Notes: generated by a model from the letters alone, not told the origin. DNA of 19,822 bases from CAVPEW01 sp050247895 (GCA_050247895.1 JBFWTJ010000023.1:1-19822), one strand, 5' to 3'; positions 6,405-13,616 are shown, counted from the first letter of the stretch. Numbers and translations: made by a program.

Positions 6405-7319
6405 GTGTACGAGCAAGTCACGCAGAACAAGCGTCGTTCTGCCCTCCTGATCGCCGGCTTCGTCGTCCTGGTCGTGCTGGTCGGCGCGGCCCTCCACCTC
6501 CTGGTCGGCGGCGGGCCGGTCTGGATCGTGGTCGCCCTCGTGGTCGCCGCGACCTCGTCGTTCGCCGCCTACTGGAAGTCCGACGCCATCGCGCTGGGCC
6601 TGAGCCGGGCCAAGCCGGCCGACGAGACCCAGTACGCCCGGCTCCACAACCTCGTCGAGGGGCTCTGCATCGCCGGGGGGCTGCCCAAGCCCCGGGTCTA
6701 CGTGGTCGAGGATCCGTCCCCCAACGCCTTCGCCACCGGCCGCAACCCCAACCACGCCGCGATCGCGGTCACGACGGGCCTGCTCGAGAAGATGGACCGC
6801 ATCGAGCTGGAGGGGGTCCTGGCCCACGAGCTGAGCCACATCCGCAACTACGACATCCTCGTGTCGACCCTGGCCGTGACCCTCGTCGGGGTCGTCGCGG
6901 TGCTGGCCGACGTGGGCGTGCGGATGCTCTGGTTCGGCATGGGCCGCAGCCGCAACAACTCGAACGACAAGGGCGGCGGCGGGCCCATGGCGATCCTGGC
7001 CGTCGCCGGCTTCGCCCTGCTCGTCCTCTCGCCGATCATCGCCAAGGTGATGCAGGCCGCGGTGAGCCGCCGGCGCGAGACGCTGGCCGACGTGTCGGCG
7101 GTCGAGCTGACCCGCTACCCGCCCGGGCTGATCTCGGCGCTGGAGAAGCTGCGGGACGACTACACCGTGGTCGGCTCGACCTCGCACGCCACCGCCCACC
7201 TGTGGATCGAGCAGCCCCAGGCGGTCGAGCCCGACGAGGGCCGGATGTCCCGCCTGAACCGCCTGTTCGACACCCATCCACCCCTCGAGGAGCGGATCGC
7301 GCTACTCCGGGAGCTGTGA
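6405..7319 (+). CDS. htpX: HtpX-type M48 zinc metalloprotease
   Basis: This 304-residue integral membrane protease probably degrades damaged membrane proteins from the cytoplasmic side. The N-terminus MYEQVTQNKRRS is typical of HtpX and supports the GTG at 6405, although no Shine-Dalgarno sequence is seen. There are two N-terminal membrane segments (about 13-35 and 38-57). The zinc site is H141-E142-L-S-H145 with the third ligand E225 in RRETLADVSAVEL. Two more hydrophobic segments (about 150-175 and 193-218) lie between them. The PSPNAFATGRNP segment (about 105-116) is another family hallmark. All catalytic residues are intact. It follows lemA by 15 bases, and its stop overlaps the start of the DUF3048 gene as GTGA. 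Confidence 0.94.
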   Translation: MYEQVTQNKRRSALLIAGFVVLVVLVGAALHLLVGGGPVWIVVALVVAATSSFAAYWKSDAIALGLSRAKPADETQYARLHNLVEGLCIAGGLPKPRVYVVEDPSPNAFATGRNPNHAAIAVTTGLLEKMDRIELEGVLAHELSHIRNYDILVSTLAVTLVGVVAVLADVGVRMLWFGMGRSRNNSNDKGGGGPMAILAVAGFALLVLSPIIAKVMQAAVSRRRETLADVSAVELTRYPPGLISALEKLRDDYTVVGSTSHATAHLWIEQPQAVEPDEGRMSRLNRLFDTHPPLEERIALLREL

Positions 7320-8428
7320 ACCCGTTGCGCTCCCTCCTCGACAGCACGGCCAAGAAGGTCGTGCTCGCCATCGCCGTGCTGGCCGTGCTGGTCGGTGCCG
7401 GGGCGGCGGTGGCCGTGTCCTCGGGATCGGGCGACTCGGCGACCGGCACCACCACGACCACCACCTCGTCGACCACCACGACCGAGGCCCCCACCACCAC
7501 GACCACGGTTCCGCCCCCGCCGCCGGTGTTCCCCCTCACCGGGGAGCCGGCGCCGGACGTGCCGGCCGCGGCCCAACCCGCGGTCGTCGTCAAGATCGAC
7601 AACCTGGAGCCCTCGGCCCGGCCCCAGGTGGGCGTCAACCAGGCCGACGTGGTGTTCGAGGAGCAGGTCGAGGGGGGCATCACCCGCTTCCTCGCCGTCT
7701 TCCAGTCCACCGACCAGGCCCCGGTGGGCCCGGTCCGCTCGGCCCGCAGCTCCGACGTGGGCATCGTGTCCATGCTGAACCGGCCGCTGATGGCGTGGTC
7801 GGGGGCCAACGACATCTTCGCCGCGCAGATCCGGGCGTCGAACATCGTCGACGTGGGCTACGACGTGGCCGGCGACCTCTACTACCGGGAGCGCAGCCGG
7901 CGTTCGCCCCACAACCTGTTCCTGAGCTCGATCGGCGAGGCGTGGGCCCGGCCCCACGACGGCAGCGGCCCGCCCCCCGCCCTGTTCCGCTTCCGGGCCC
8001 CCGGCGAGGCCCCTGCCGGGCTCGAACCGGTGTCCCACGTGAGGGTGACCTTCAGCCAGATGCGGGGCAACGCGCCGGTCGACTACGTGTGGGACGGTGC
8101 CGGCTGGGCCCGCACCCAGGCGGGCCGACCGCACGTCGACGCGGACGGCGTCCAGGTCGCCCCGGCGAACGTGGTCGTGCAGTTCGTCGAGTACGTGGGG
8201 GCCGACGCCAACGACAAGGCCGGCCACCCGCTGCCCGAGGCGGCCCTGGTCGGCGAGGGCGAGGCGTGGGTGCTGACCGCCGGCGGGATGGTGCGGGGCC
8301 GTTGGGTCAAGCCGACGCCCGAGGACGTCACCCAGTACCTCGATGCCGCCGGCCAGCCGATCGCGCTGAGCCCGGGCCGGACCTGGGTCGCGCTGCCCCC
8401 GCCGGGCGGGGCGGCGGTCCTCGGCTAG
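7316..8428 (+). CDS. Membrane-anchored DUF3048 (YerB-like) protein
   Basis: The 370-residue protein has a short basic N-terminus, one hydrophobic segment (about residues 15-34), a Thr/Pro-rich linker (about 43-70) and then a DUF3048 domain. The domain starts with AVVVKIDNLEPSARPQVGVNQADVVFEEQVEGG-type sequence and contains PVGPVRSAR, the family's most recognisable motif, near residue 139. No lipobox cysteine is present, so this is anchored by the N-terminal helix with the domain outside the cell. DUF3048 proteins such as B. subtilis YerB are of unknown function. The GTG start overlaps the htpX stop (GTGA at 7316-7319), so it is tightly coupled to the protease gene; it could be a partner or a substrate of LemA/HtpX. 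Confidence 0.88.
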   Translation: MNPLRSLLDSTAKKVVLAIAVLAVLVGAGAAVAVSSGSGDSATGTTTTTTSSTTTTEAPTTTTTVPPPPPVFPLTGEPAPDVPAAAQPAVVVKIDNLEPSARPQVGVNQADVVFEEQVEGGITRFLAVFQSTDQAPVGPVRSARSSDVGIVSMLNRPLMAWSGANDIFAAQIRASNIVDVGYDVAGDLYYRERSRRSPHNLFLSSIGEAWARPHDGSGPPPALFRFRAPGEAPAGLEPVSHVRVTFSQMRGNAPVDYVWDGAGWARTQAGRPHVDADGVQVAPANVVVQFVEYVGADANDKAGHPLPEAALVGEGEAWVLTAGGMVRGRWVKPTPEDVTQYLDAAGQPIALSPGRTWVALPPPGGAAVLG

Positions 8429-8438
8429 CGGCCGGTCG

Positions 8439-8453
8439 ATCCCGCTTCGGGAT
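8439..8453 (+). terminator. Small hairpin after the DUF3048 gene
   Basis: ATCCCG and CGGGAT form a perfect 6-bp stem with a 3-base CTT loop, 10 bases after the stop. No T tract follows. It lies just upstream of the pdxS promoter candidate and may be a weak terminator. Confidence 0.35.
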
Positions 8454-8469
8454 GGTCGCACCCCGACGG

Positions 8470-8475
8470 TACGAT
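8470..8475 (+). promoter_or_regulatory. Leaderless-type -10 element of pdxS
   Basis: TACGAT matches TANNNT and lies 6 bases before the pdxS ATG at 8482, so transcription would begin at or next to the start codon. No Shine-Dalgarno sequence is present, which agrees with a leaderless mRNA, common in actinobacteria. Confidence 0.5.
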
Positions 8476-8481
8476 CGGGCC

Positions 8482-9387
8482 ATGCCCGAGGTCCCGCCCG
8501 CCAGTCCCGCGCCCGACACCGGAACCTTCCGTGTGAAGCGGGGCCTGGCCGAGATGCTGGCCGGCGGCGTGATCATGGACGTGGTCACGCCCGAGCAGGC
8601 CCGCATCGCCGAGGACGCCGGTGCCGTCGCGGTCATGGCCCTCGAACGGGTGCCGGCCGACATCCGGCGAGACGGCGGGGTGGCCCGCATGTCCGACCCG
8701 GAGATGATCGAGGGCATCAAGGCCACGGTCACCATCCCGGTCATGGCCAAGGCCCGGATCGGCCACTTCGCCGAGGCGCAGATCCTCCAGGCGCTGGGCG
8801 TGGACTACGTCGACGAGTCCGAGGTCCTCACCCCGGCCGACGAGGCCCACCACATCGACAAGTGGGCCTTCACGGTGCCCTTCGTGTGCGGGGCGACGAA
8901 CCTGGGGGAGGCGCTCCGGCGGATCAGCGAAGGCGCCTGCATGATCCGCTCCAAGGGCGAGGCGGGCACGGGCAACATCGTCGAGGCGGTGCGCCACCTG
9001 CGGGCCATCCTCGGTGACCTGCGCCGGATCACCCAGGCCGACTCGGCCGAGCTGTACGACTGGGCCAAGCAGCTCCGGGCCCCGATCGGCCTGGTGCAGG
9101 AGCTGGCACAGACGGGCAAGCTGCCGGTGCCGCTGTTCTGCGCCGGGGGCATCGCCACGCCGGCCGACGCGGCCCTGGTCATGCAGCTGGGCGCCGAGGC
9201 GGTGTTCGTGGGTTCGGGCATCTTCAAGTCGTCCGACCCGGCCCGCCGGGCCAAGGCCGTCGTCGAGGCCACGACCCACTACGCCGACCCGCACATCCTG
9301 GCCAAGGTCTCCCGCGGCCTGGGCCCGGCCATGCCCGGCCAGGAGATCGGCCAGCTCGACGTGAAGCTCGCCGAGCGGGGCTGGTAG
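8482..9387 (+). CDS. pdxS: Pyridoxal 5'-phosphate synthase, synthase subunit PdxS (Pdx1)
   Basis: PdxS builds pyridoxal 5'-phosphate from ribose 5-phosphate, glyceraldehyde 3-phosphate and ammonia supplied by PdxT. The 301-residue (beta/alpha)8 protein is essentially full length. GGVIMDVV holds D33. VMAKARIGH holds K90, the Lys that forms the first imine with ribose phosphate. RSKGEAGTG holds K158, the second catalytic Lys, with the phosphate-binding glycines. AGGIATPADAALVMQLGAE and FVGSGIF complete the C-terminal phosphate site. Numbering is about 9 higher than in B. subtilis because of a Pro/Ala-rich N-terminal extension. The ATG at 8482 is directly preceded by a candidate -10. pdxT starts 32 bases downstream. 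Confidence 0.97.
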   Translation: MPEVPPASPAPDTGTFRVKRGLAEMLAGGVIMDVVTPEQARIAEDAGAVAVMALERVPADIRRDGGVARMSDPEMIEGIKATVTIPVMAKARIGHFAEAQILQALGVDYVDESEVLTPADEAHHIDKWAFTVPFVCGATNLGEALRRISEGACMIRSKGEAGTGNIVEAVRHLRAILGDLRRITQADSAELYDWAKQLRAPIGLVQELAQTGKLPVPLFCAGGIATPADAALVMQLGAEAVFVGSGIFKSSDPARRAKAVVEATTHYADPHILAKVSRGLGPAMPGQEIGQLDVKLAERGW

Positions 9388-9419
9388 CGCCGCGGTGGGC
9401 TGCACGGGAAGGCCCCCAG

Positions 9420-10001
9420 GTGGGCAAGGTCGGCGTCCTGGCGCTCCAGGGCGCGGTCGCGCCGCACCTGAGGGCGCTGGTCGACCTCGGCGCTGAAGCC
9501 GTCCCGGTCCGCAACCCCGACGACCTCGCCGGCGTCGACGGCATCGTGCTGCCGGGCGGTGAGTCGACGACCATGTCGATGCTGCTGGAGTCCTCCGGCC
9601 TCTTCGAGCCGCTCGCCGAGCGGCTCGCCGACGGCATGCCGGCCCTGGGCACCTGCGCCGGCATGATCCTGCTCGGCGCCCGCATCCTCGACGGTCGGGC
9701 CGACCAGCGCTGCTTCGGTGCCGTCGACATCGCGGTGCGCCGCAACGCCTTCGGTCGCCAGGTCGACTCCTTCGAGGCCGACCTGGCGGTCGACGGGCTC
9801 GAAGGCGGGCCCTTCCGCGCCGTGTTCATCCGGGCGCCCTTCGTCGAGGCGGCGGGCCCGGAGGTGGAGGTCCTGGCCCGCTACGACGGCCACCCGGTGG
9901 TGTGCCGCCAGGGCGCGGTCGTGGTGGCCGCGTTCCACCCCGAGCTGTCCGACGACCGCCGTCTCCACCAGGCGTTCCTGTCCCGAGGAGGATCGAGCTG
10001 A
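9420..10001 (+). CDS. pdxT: Pyridoxal 5'-phosphate synthase, glutaminase subunit PdxT (Pdx2)
   Basis: PdxT hydrolyses glutamine and channels ammonia to PdxS. The 193-residue class I glutamine amidotransferase has the PGGES oxyanion motif (residues 45-49), the nucleophile C79 in LGTCAGMILL, and the His/Glu pair H173 and E175 in AFHPE, so the triad is complete. GVLALQGAV at the N-terminus and RRNAFGRQVDSFE (about 106-118) match the family. GTG at 9420 has GGAAGG at 9407-9412. It directly follows pdxS, and its stop overlaps the yebC ATG (TGATG at 9999-10003). Both halves of the PLP synthase are therefore present and intact. Confidence 0.96.
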   Translation: MGKVGVLALQGAVAPHLRALVDLGAEAVPVRNPDDLAGVDGIVLPGGESTTMSMLLESSGLFEPLAERLADGMPALGTCAGMILLGARILDGRADQRCFGAVDIAVRRNAFGRQVDSFEADLAVDGLEGGPFRAVFIRAPFVEAAGPEVEVLARYDGHPVVCRQGAVVVAAFHPELSDDRRLHQAFLSRGGSS

Positions 10002-10750
10002 TGTCCGGCCATTCCAAGTGGGCCACGATCAAGCACAAGAAGGGCGCGGCCGACAAGGCCCGGGGGAAGCTCTTCGCCAAGCTGATCCGCCAGGTCGAGG
10101 TCGCCGCCCGCGAGGGCGGGGGCGATCCCGAGTCGAACCCGACGCTGCGGACCATGTTCCAGAAGGCCCGGGACAGCTCGGTGCCGCTCGACACCATCGA
10201 GCGGGCCATCAAGCGGGGCACGGGTGAGCTGGAGGGCGTCACCTACGAGCAGGTGACCTACGAGGGCTACGCGCCGGGCGGGGTGGCCGTGCTCATCGAG
10301 GTCCTGACCGACAACCGGAACCGGACCGGCTCGGAGATCCGCTCGATCTTCAAGGGCAACGGCGGTTCGATGGCCGAGCCCGGGGCGGTGGCCTGGCAGT
10401 TCGAGCGCAAGGGCGTGGTCCTGGTCGACCGCAAGGCCGACGAGGACGAGCTCATGCTGACCGCGCTCGACGCCGGGGCCGAGGACATCGCCGACGACGG
10501 CGGCGCCTGGCGGGTCACGACGCCGCCGAGCGCGGTCGTCGAGGTGCAGCAGGCCCTGCTCGACGCCGGCTTCACCGTGGAGTCCTCCGAGCCGACCATG
10601 TTGCCCACCTCGACGGTCGCGCTCGACACGGTCGAGTCGGCCCGGCCGGTGCTGCGCCTGATCGACGCCCTGGACGACAACGACGACGTGCAAGGCGTCT
10701 ACGCCAACTTCGACGTCGACGACTCGATCCTCGAAGCGGTGGAGACCTGA
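10001..10750 (+). CDS. yebC: YebC/TACO1 family protein
   Basis: The 249-residue protein matches the family's usual length and starts with the near-invariant MSGHSKWATIKHKKGAADKA. Three mixed alpha/beta domains follow, with RNRTGSEIRSIFKGNGGSM (about residues 106-124) as a further hallmark and DNDDVQGVYANFDV at the end. Older annotation calls YebC a DNA-binding regulator. More recent work on the family points to a translation factor that relieves ribosome stalling on proline-rich sequences. GAGGAGG at 9985-9991 is a strong ribosome binding site, and the ATG overlaps the pdxT stop. The yebC-ruvC neighbourhood is common in bacteria; here a peroxiredoxin gene sits between them. Confidence 0.95.
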   Translation: MSGHSKWATIKHKKGAADKARGKLFAKLIRQVEVAAREGGGDPESNPTLRTMFQKARDSSVPLDTIERAIKRGTGELEGVTYEQVTYEGYAPGGVAVLIEVLTDNRNRTGSEIRSIFKGNGGSMAEPGAVAWQFERKGVVLVDRKADEDELMLTALDAGAEDIADDGGAWRVTTPPSAVVEVQQALLDAGFTVESSEPTMLPTSTVALDTVESARPVLRLIDALDDNDDVQGVYANFDVDDSILEAVET

Positions 10751-10752
10751 GC

Positions 10753-11229
10753 GTGGGCGTCGAGGTCGGCGCGCCCGCACCGGAGTTCTCCCTGCCCGGC
10801 ACGAGCGGCACGGTGGAGAGCCGCCGGACCTACGCCCTGGCCGAGGCCCGGGGCGAGACCCTGGTCCTGGTCTTCTACCCGGGCGACGCCACGCCGGTCT
10901 GCACCCGCCAGCTCAACGCCTACTCGCACGACATCGAGCGCTTCGGGGAGGTGGGGGCCACGGTGTGGGCGATCAGCCCGCAGGGCCTGGAGAGCCACGA
11001 CGAGTTCTCCTGCGCCCAGGGCGGCTTCGGCTTCCCGCTGCTGGCCGACACCGACAAGGCGGTCGGCGGGGCCTACGGCATCCTCGGCCCGCTCGGCTTC
11101 TACCGGCGTTCGGTCTTCGTCGTCGACCCGCTCGGCGTGGTCCGCTACGCGCACCGCGCGGTGGCCGGCCTCACCTACCGCAGCACCGACGAGCTGGTCG
11201 CCGCGGTCCGCGCCGCGACCGCGGCCTGA
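10753..11229 (+). CDS. Peroxiredoxin, AhpC/TSA family (Bcp/PrxQ type)
   Basis: The 158-residue thioredoxin-fold protein should reduce hydrogen peroxide or organic hydroperoxides. The active-site region VFYPGDATPVCTRQLNAY has the conserved Thr and the peroxidatic C50. The Cys five residues later that many Bcp proteins use is replaced (N55). A second cysteine, C87 in DEFSCAQGG, lies in what should be helix 3 and could serve as resolving residue, as in one branch of PrxQ enzymes. The conserved Arg is likely in FYRRSVFVVD. GTG 10753 has GGAG 8 bases upstream, inside the end of yebC. The gene starts 2 bases after the yebC stop, so it belongs to the same transcript, which probably ends at the large inverted repeat downstream. 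Confidence 0.9.
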   Translation: MGVEVGAPAPEFSLPGTSGTVESRRTYALAEARGETLVLVFYPGDATPVCTRQLNAYSHDIERFGEVGATVWAISPQGLESHDEFSCAQGGFGFPLLADTDKAVGGAYGILGPLGFYRRSVFVVDPLGVVRYAHRAVAGLTYRSTDELVAAVRAATAA

Positions 11230-11244
11230 ACGTCCGGTCGGCGC

Positions 11245-11313
11245 CACCCGGCCCGACCGAGCAGGCGGGCCCGGCTGGGCCGAGCTGCCGAGGGCACCCG
11301 GTCGGGCCGGGTG
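11245..11313 (+). terminator. 15-bp perfect inverted repeat, probable terminator before ruvC
   Basis: CACCCGGCCCGACCG (11245-11259) is the exact reverse complement of the segment at 11299-11313. The 39-base interior holds a smaller GGCCC/GGGCC stem around a GGCT loop. It starts 15 bases after the peroxiredoxin stop, and there is no T tract. It probably ends the pdxST-yebC-prx transcript; no gene is visible here. Confidence 0.6.
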
Positions 11314-11341
11314 GGCGGGCGCCCGGCTCGTCCCGGGGCAT

Positions 11342-11354
11342 CCACCGCCGGTGG
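11342..11354. promoter_or_regulatory. Dyad in the ruvC -35 region
   Basis: CCACCG and CGGTGG flank a single C, giving a perfect 13-base dyad centred 19 bases upstream of the ruvC -10. It could be an operator, or a very tight hairpin that is not functional. Confidence 0.25.
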
Positions 11355-11366
11355 GGCCCGCCTGGC

Positions 11367-11372
11367 TACCAT
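11367..11372 (+). promoter_or_regulatory. Leaderless-type -10 element of ruvC
   Basis: TACCAT fits TANNNT and is 7 bases from the GTG at 11380. There is no Shine-Dalgarno sequence. The arrangement resembles that at pdxS, where TACGATCG precedes the start. Confidence 0.5.
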
Positions 11373-11387
11373 CGAACGGGTGTACGT
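11372..11387 (+). promoter_or_regulatory. Candidate LexA (SOS) box over the ruvC start
   Basis: TCGAAC-GGGT-GTACGT matches the mycobacterial SOS box TCGAAC-N4-GTTCGA at 10 of 12 defined positions. Against the B. subtilis form CGAACRNRYGTTCG it has one mismatch. It overlaps the -10 and the start codon, where a repressor would block transcription. ruvC is a LexA target in mycobacteria. Binding here is inferred. Confidence 0.55.
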
Positions 11388-11889
11388 CCTCGGCATCGAC
11401 CCGGGCCTGTCCCGCTGCGGCTACGGCGTGGTCGAGCGAGGCTCGCGGGGTCCCCATGCGGTCGCGGTCGGGGTGCTGCGCACGCCGACCCACCTGGGGG
11501 TGCCCGAGCGCCTGGCCGAGCTGCAGCACGACGTCCGGTCGCTGCTCGAGGAGCACCGGCCCCTGGTCGTGGCCGTCGAGAGCGTCCTGTTCAGCGTGAA
11601 CGTGCGCACCGCGATCCCCGTGGCCCAGGCGGCGGGGATCGTCATGGCCGAGGCCGTGACGGCGGGCTGCCAGGTCGTGGAGTACTCGCCGAACCAGGTC
11701 AAGCAGGCGGTCACCGGGGTGGGTGGCGCGACGAAGGAGCAGATGGAGCGCATGGTGCAGACCCTGCTGCGGCGTGACGAGCCCTTCCGGCCGGTCGACG
11801 CGGCCGACGCGGTGGCGGTGGCGCTGTGCCACCTGGCCCACGCCCCCCTGCGCAGCCGGGTCGCCCTGGCCACCGGGGCCCGCCGGTGA
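11380..11889 (+). CDS. ruvC: Crossover junction endodeoxyribonuclease RuvC
   Basis: RuvC cuts Holliday junctions symmetrically during recombination and repair. The 169-residue protein has the four catalytic acids of the RNase H-like fold: D7 in LGIDPGLSRCGYG, E67 in VAVESVLF, and D140 and D143 in PVDAADAVAVALCH. SVNVRTAIPVAQAAG and YSPNQVKQAVTG are typical. GTG 11380 gives the expected N-terminus close to the IDPG motif; a longer open frame upstream runs through the inverted repeat and is not used. The start lies within a candidate SOS box and 7 bases after a -10. The stop overlaps the ruvA start (GTGA), so ruvCAB forms one operon. Confidence 0.96.
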   Translation: MYVLGIDPGLSRCGYGVVERGSRGPHAVAVGVLRTPTHLGVPERLAELQHDVRSLLEEHRPLVVAVESVLFSVNVRTAIPVAQAAGIVMAEAVTAGCQVVEYSPNQVKQAVTGVGGATKEQMERMVQTLLRRDEPFRPVDAADAVAVALCHLAHAPLRSRVALATGARR

Positions 11890-12500
11890 TCGGCTCCCTG
11901 CGGGGCACTCTGCTCGACCGGGCCGCGGGCGAGATCACCGTCGAGGTCGCCGGCGTCGGCTACCGGGTCGTGGTCGCACCCACCACCGCCGTGTCGATCG
12001 GCGAGCCGGGCGACGAGGTCTTCGCCTGGGTCCACCACCACCAGCGGGAGGACGCCCAGACCCTCTACGGGTTCGCCACCCGCGACGAGCGGACCTGCTT
12101 CGAGGCCCTGCTCGGTGCCCACGGCGTCGGTCCGGCGCTCGCGCTGGCCATCCTGTCGGTCCACGCTCCGGCCGCCCTGGCCCGGATCCTGGCCGAGGAC
12201 GACCTGGCCGCCCTGTGCCTGGTCCCCGGCGTCGGCAAGAAGACCGCCGCCCGCCTGTTGCTCGACCTCAAGTCCCGGCTGTCCATCCCCGACCTCGGCG
12301 ACGTGCCGGCCGGCCTGTCGCCCGGCGCGGGTGCGGCCACCGCCGTCGGGTCGGCCCGGGCCGACGTGCGCGACGCGCTGGCCGGGCTGGGCTACACGGA
12401 GGCCGAGGTCCACGGCGTGCTGGCCGACCTGCCCGAGGGCGACGACGCCGGCGCCATGCTGCGCGACGCCCTCCAGCGGCTGGCCGGGGCCCGGCGCTGA
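11886..12500 (+). CDS. ruvA: Holliday junction branch migration protein RuvA
   Basis: RuvA binds four-way junctions and loads RuvB. The 204-residue protein shows the three domains: an N-terminal OB-fold (about 1-63, starting VIGSLRGTLLDR, with GVGYRVVV), a central domain with two helix-hairpin-helix motifs (GAHGVGPALALAIL near 77-90 and VPGVGKKTAARLLLDL near 112-127), and a C-terminal UBA-like domain (about 155-204, RADVRDALAGLGYTEAEV) that contacts RuvB, joined by a Gly/Ala-rich linker. GTG 11886 overlaps the ruvC stop as GTGA. ruvB begins 3 bases after the end. Confidence 0.96.
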   Translation: MIGSLRGTLLDRAAGEITVEVAGVGYRVVVAPTTAVSIGEPGDEVFAWVHHHQREDAQTLYGFATRDERTCFEALLGAHGVGPALALAILSVHAPAALARILAEDDLAALCLVPGVGKKTAARLLLDLKSRLSIPDLGDVPAGLSPGAGAATAVGSARADVRDALAGLGYTEAEVHGVLADLPEGDDAGAMLRDALQRLAGARR

Positions 12501-12502
12501 TC

Positions 12503-13534
12503 GTGCGCGAGGAGCTCCTGCGGTCCGAGGTCGACGACGAGGACCTGACCGTCGACGCCTCCCTGCGGCCCCGGAGCCTGGAGGAGTTCGTGGGGCAGGG
12601 CGAGCTCAAGGAGCACCTGGGGATCATCCTCGAGGCCGCCCGCCGCCGGGGCCAGGCCGCCGACCACGTGCTGTTCGCCGGGCCGCCCGGGCTGGGGAAG
12701 ACCTCGCTGGCCGGGATCATCGCCGCCGAGATGGGCTCGGCCATGACCGTGACGTCGGGCCCCGCCATCGAACGGGCCGGCGACCTCGCCGCCATGCTCT
12801 CCCAGCTCGGCGAGGGCGACGTCCTGTTCGTCGACGAGATCCACCGCCTGCCCCGCACCGTCGAGGAGGTCCTCTACCCGGCGATGGAGGACTTCCAGAT
12901 CGACGTGGTCCTGGGCAAGGGCCCGGCCGCCCGGTCCATCCGCCTCGACCTGCCCCGCTTCACCCTGGTCGGGGCCACCACCCGGACCGGGATGATCACC
13001 GGCCCCCTGCGGGACCGGTTCGGCCTGGTGGCCCGGCTCGACTTCTACGACCCGGCCGACCTGGAGGCCATCGTGGTGCGGGCCGCCGGGATCCTCGGCG
13101 TCCGGGTCGACCGGGACGGGGCCCACGAGATCGCCCGCCGGGCCCGGGGCACGCCCCGGATCGCCAACCGGCTGCTGCGCCGGGTGCGGGACTTCGCCGA
13201 GGTGCGGGCCGACGGCGCGGTGAACCTGGCCACCGCCACCGACGGCCTCTCCCTGTTCGGCGTCGACGAGCGGGGCCTCGACAAGGTCGACCGGGCCATC
13301 CTCGGCGCGCTCTGCGAGAGCTTCGGCGGCGGGCCGGTGGGCCTGTCCACGCTGGCCATCGCGGTGGGCGAGCAGCCCGAGACCGTCGAGGACGTCTACG
13401 AGCCCTTCCTCATCCAGCAGGGCCTGCTGATGCGCACCCCACGGGGCCGGGTCGCCACCGCGGCGGCGTGGCGCCACATCGGACGCCGGCCCCCGCCCGC
13501 CTCGACCGAGCCCCCGCCCAACCTGTTCGGCTGA
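12503..13534 (+). CDS. ruvB: Holliday junction branch migration helicase RuvB
   Basis: RuvB is the hexameric AAA+ motor that drives branch migration with RuvA. The 343-residue protein is full length. Walker A is GPPGLGKT (60-67), Walker B is VDEIH (110-114), sensor 1 is GATTR (157-161), and the arginine finger R170 is in PLRDRFG. A winged-helix domain closes the protein (GLSTLAIAVGEQPETVEDVYEPFLI). The start GTG 12503 lies 3 bases after ruvA, without its own clear ribosome binding site, so translation is probably coupled. An 82-base gap without strong signals separates it from queA. Confidence 0.97.
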   Translation: MREELLRSEVDDEDLTVDASLRPRSLEEFVGQGELKEHLGIILEAARRRGQAADHVLFAGPPGLGKTSLAGIIAAEMGSAMTVTSGPAIERAGDLAAMLSQLGEGDVLFVDEIHRLPRTVEEVLYPAMEDFQIDVVLGKGPAARSIRLDLPRFTLVGATTRTGMITGPLRDRFGLVARLDFYDPADLEAIVVRAAGILGVRVDRDGAHEIARRARGTPRIANRLLRRVRDFAEVRADGAVNLATATDGLSLFGVDERGLDKVDRAILGALCESFGGGPVGLSTLAIAVGEQPETVEDVYEPFLIQQGLLMRTPRGRVATAAAWRHIGRRPPPASTEPPPNLFG

Positions 13535-13616
13535 CGGGTGGGCCTGCCCGCGCGGCCGCCATGCTCGGCGACCGACTGGAGGCCCGGGCCGGGATGCGCT
13601 GGACTCGGCCCCCGCC

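Noticed and set aside
4022..7277. Long minus-strand open frames of 580 and 719 codons
   Set aside because: They run antisense to ridA, pimA, lemA and htpX, have biased shadow composition (Gly, Arg, Val, His, Gln, Asp) and no recognisable domain. Long antisense frames are expected in DNA this GC-rich.
7441..7512. Repetitive ACC/ACG stretch as a DNA repeat
   Set aside because: It encodes the Thr-rich linker of the DUF3048 protein; units are irregular and fit a protein-level low-complexity spacer rather than a tandem DNA repeat.
13535..13616. Alternative queA starts or a separate small ORF (ATG 13561, ATG 13594)
   Set aside because: ATG 13594 is out of frame, and neither ATG is supported by a family N-terminus; GTG 13617 gives the expected QueA beginning.
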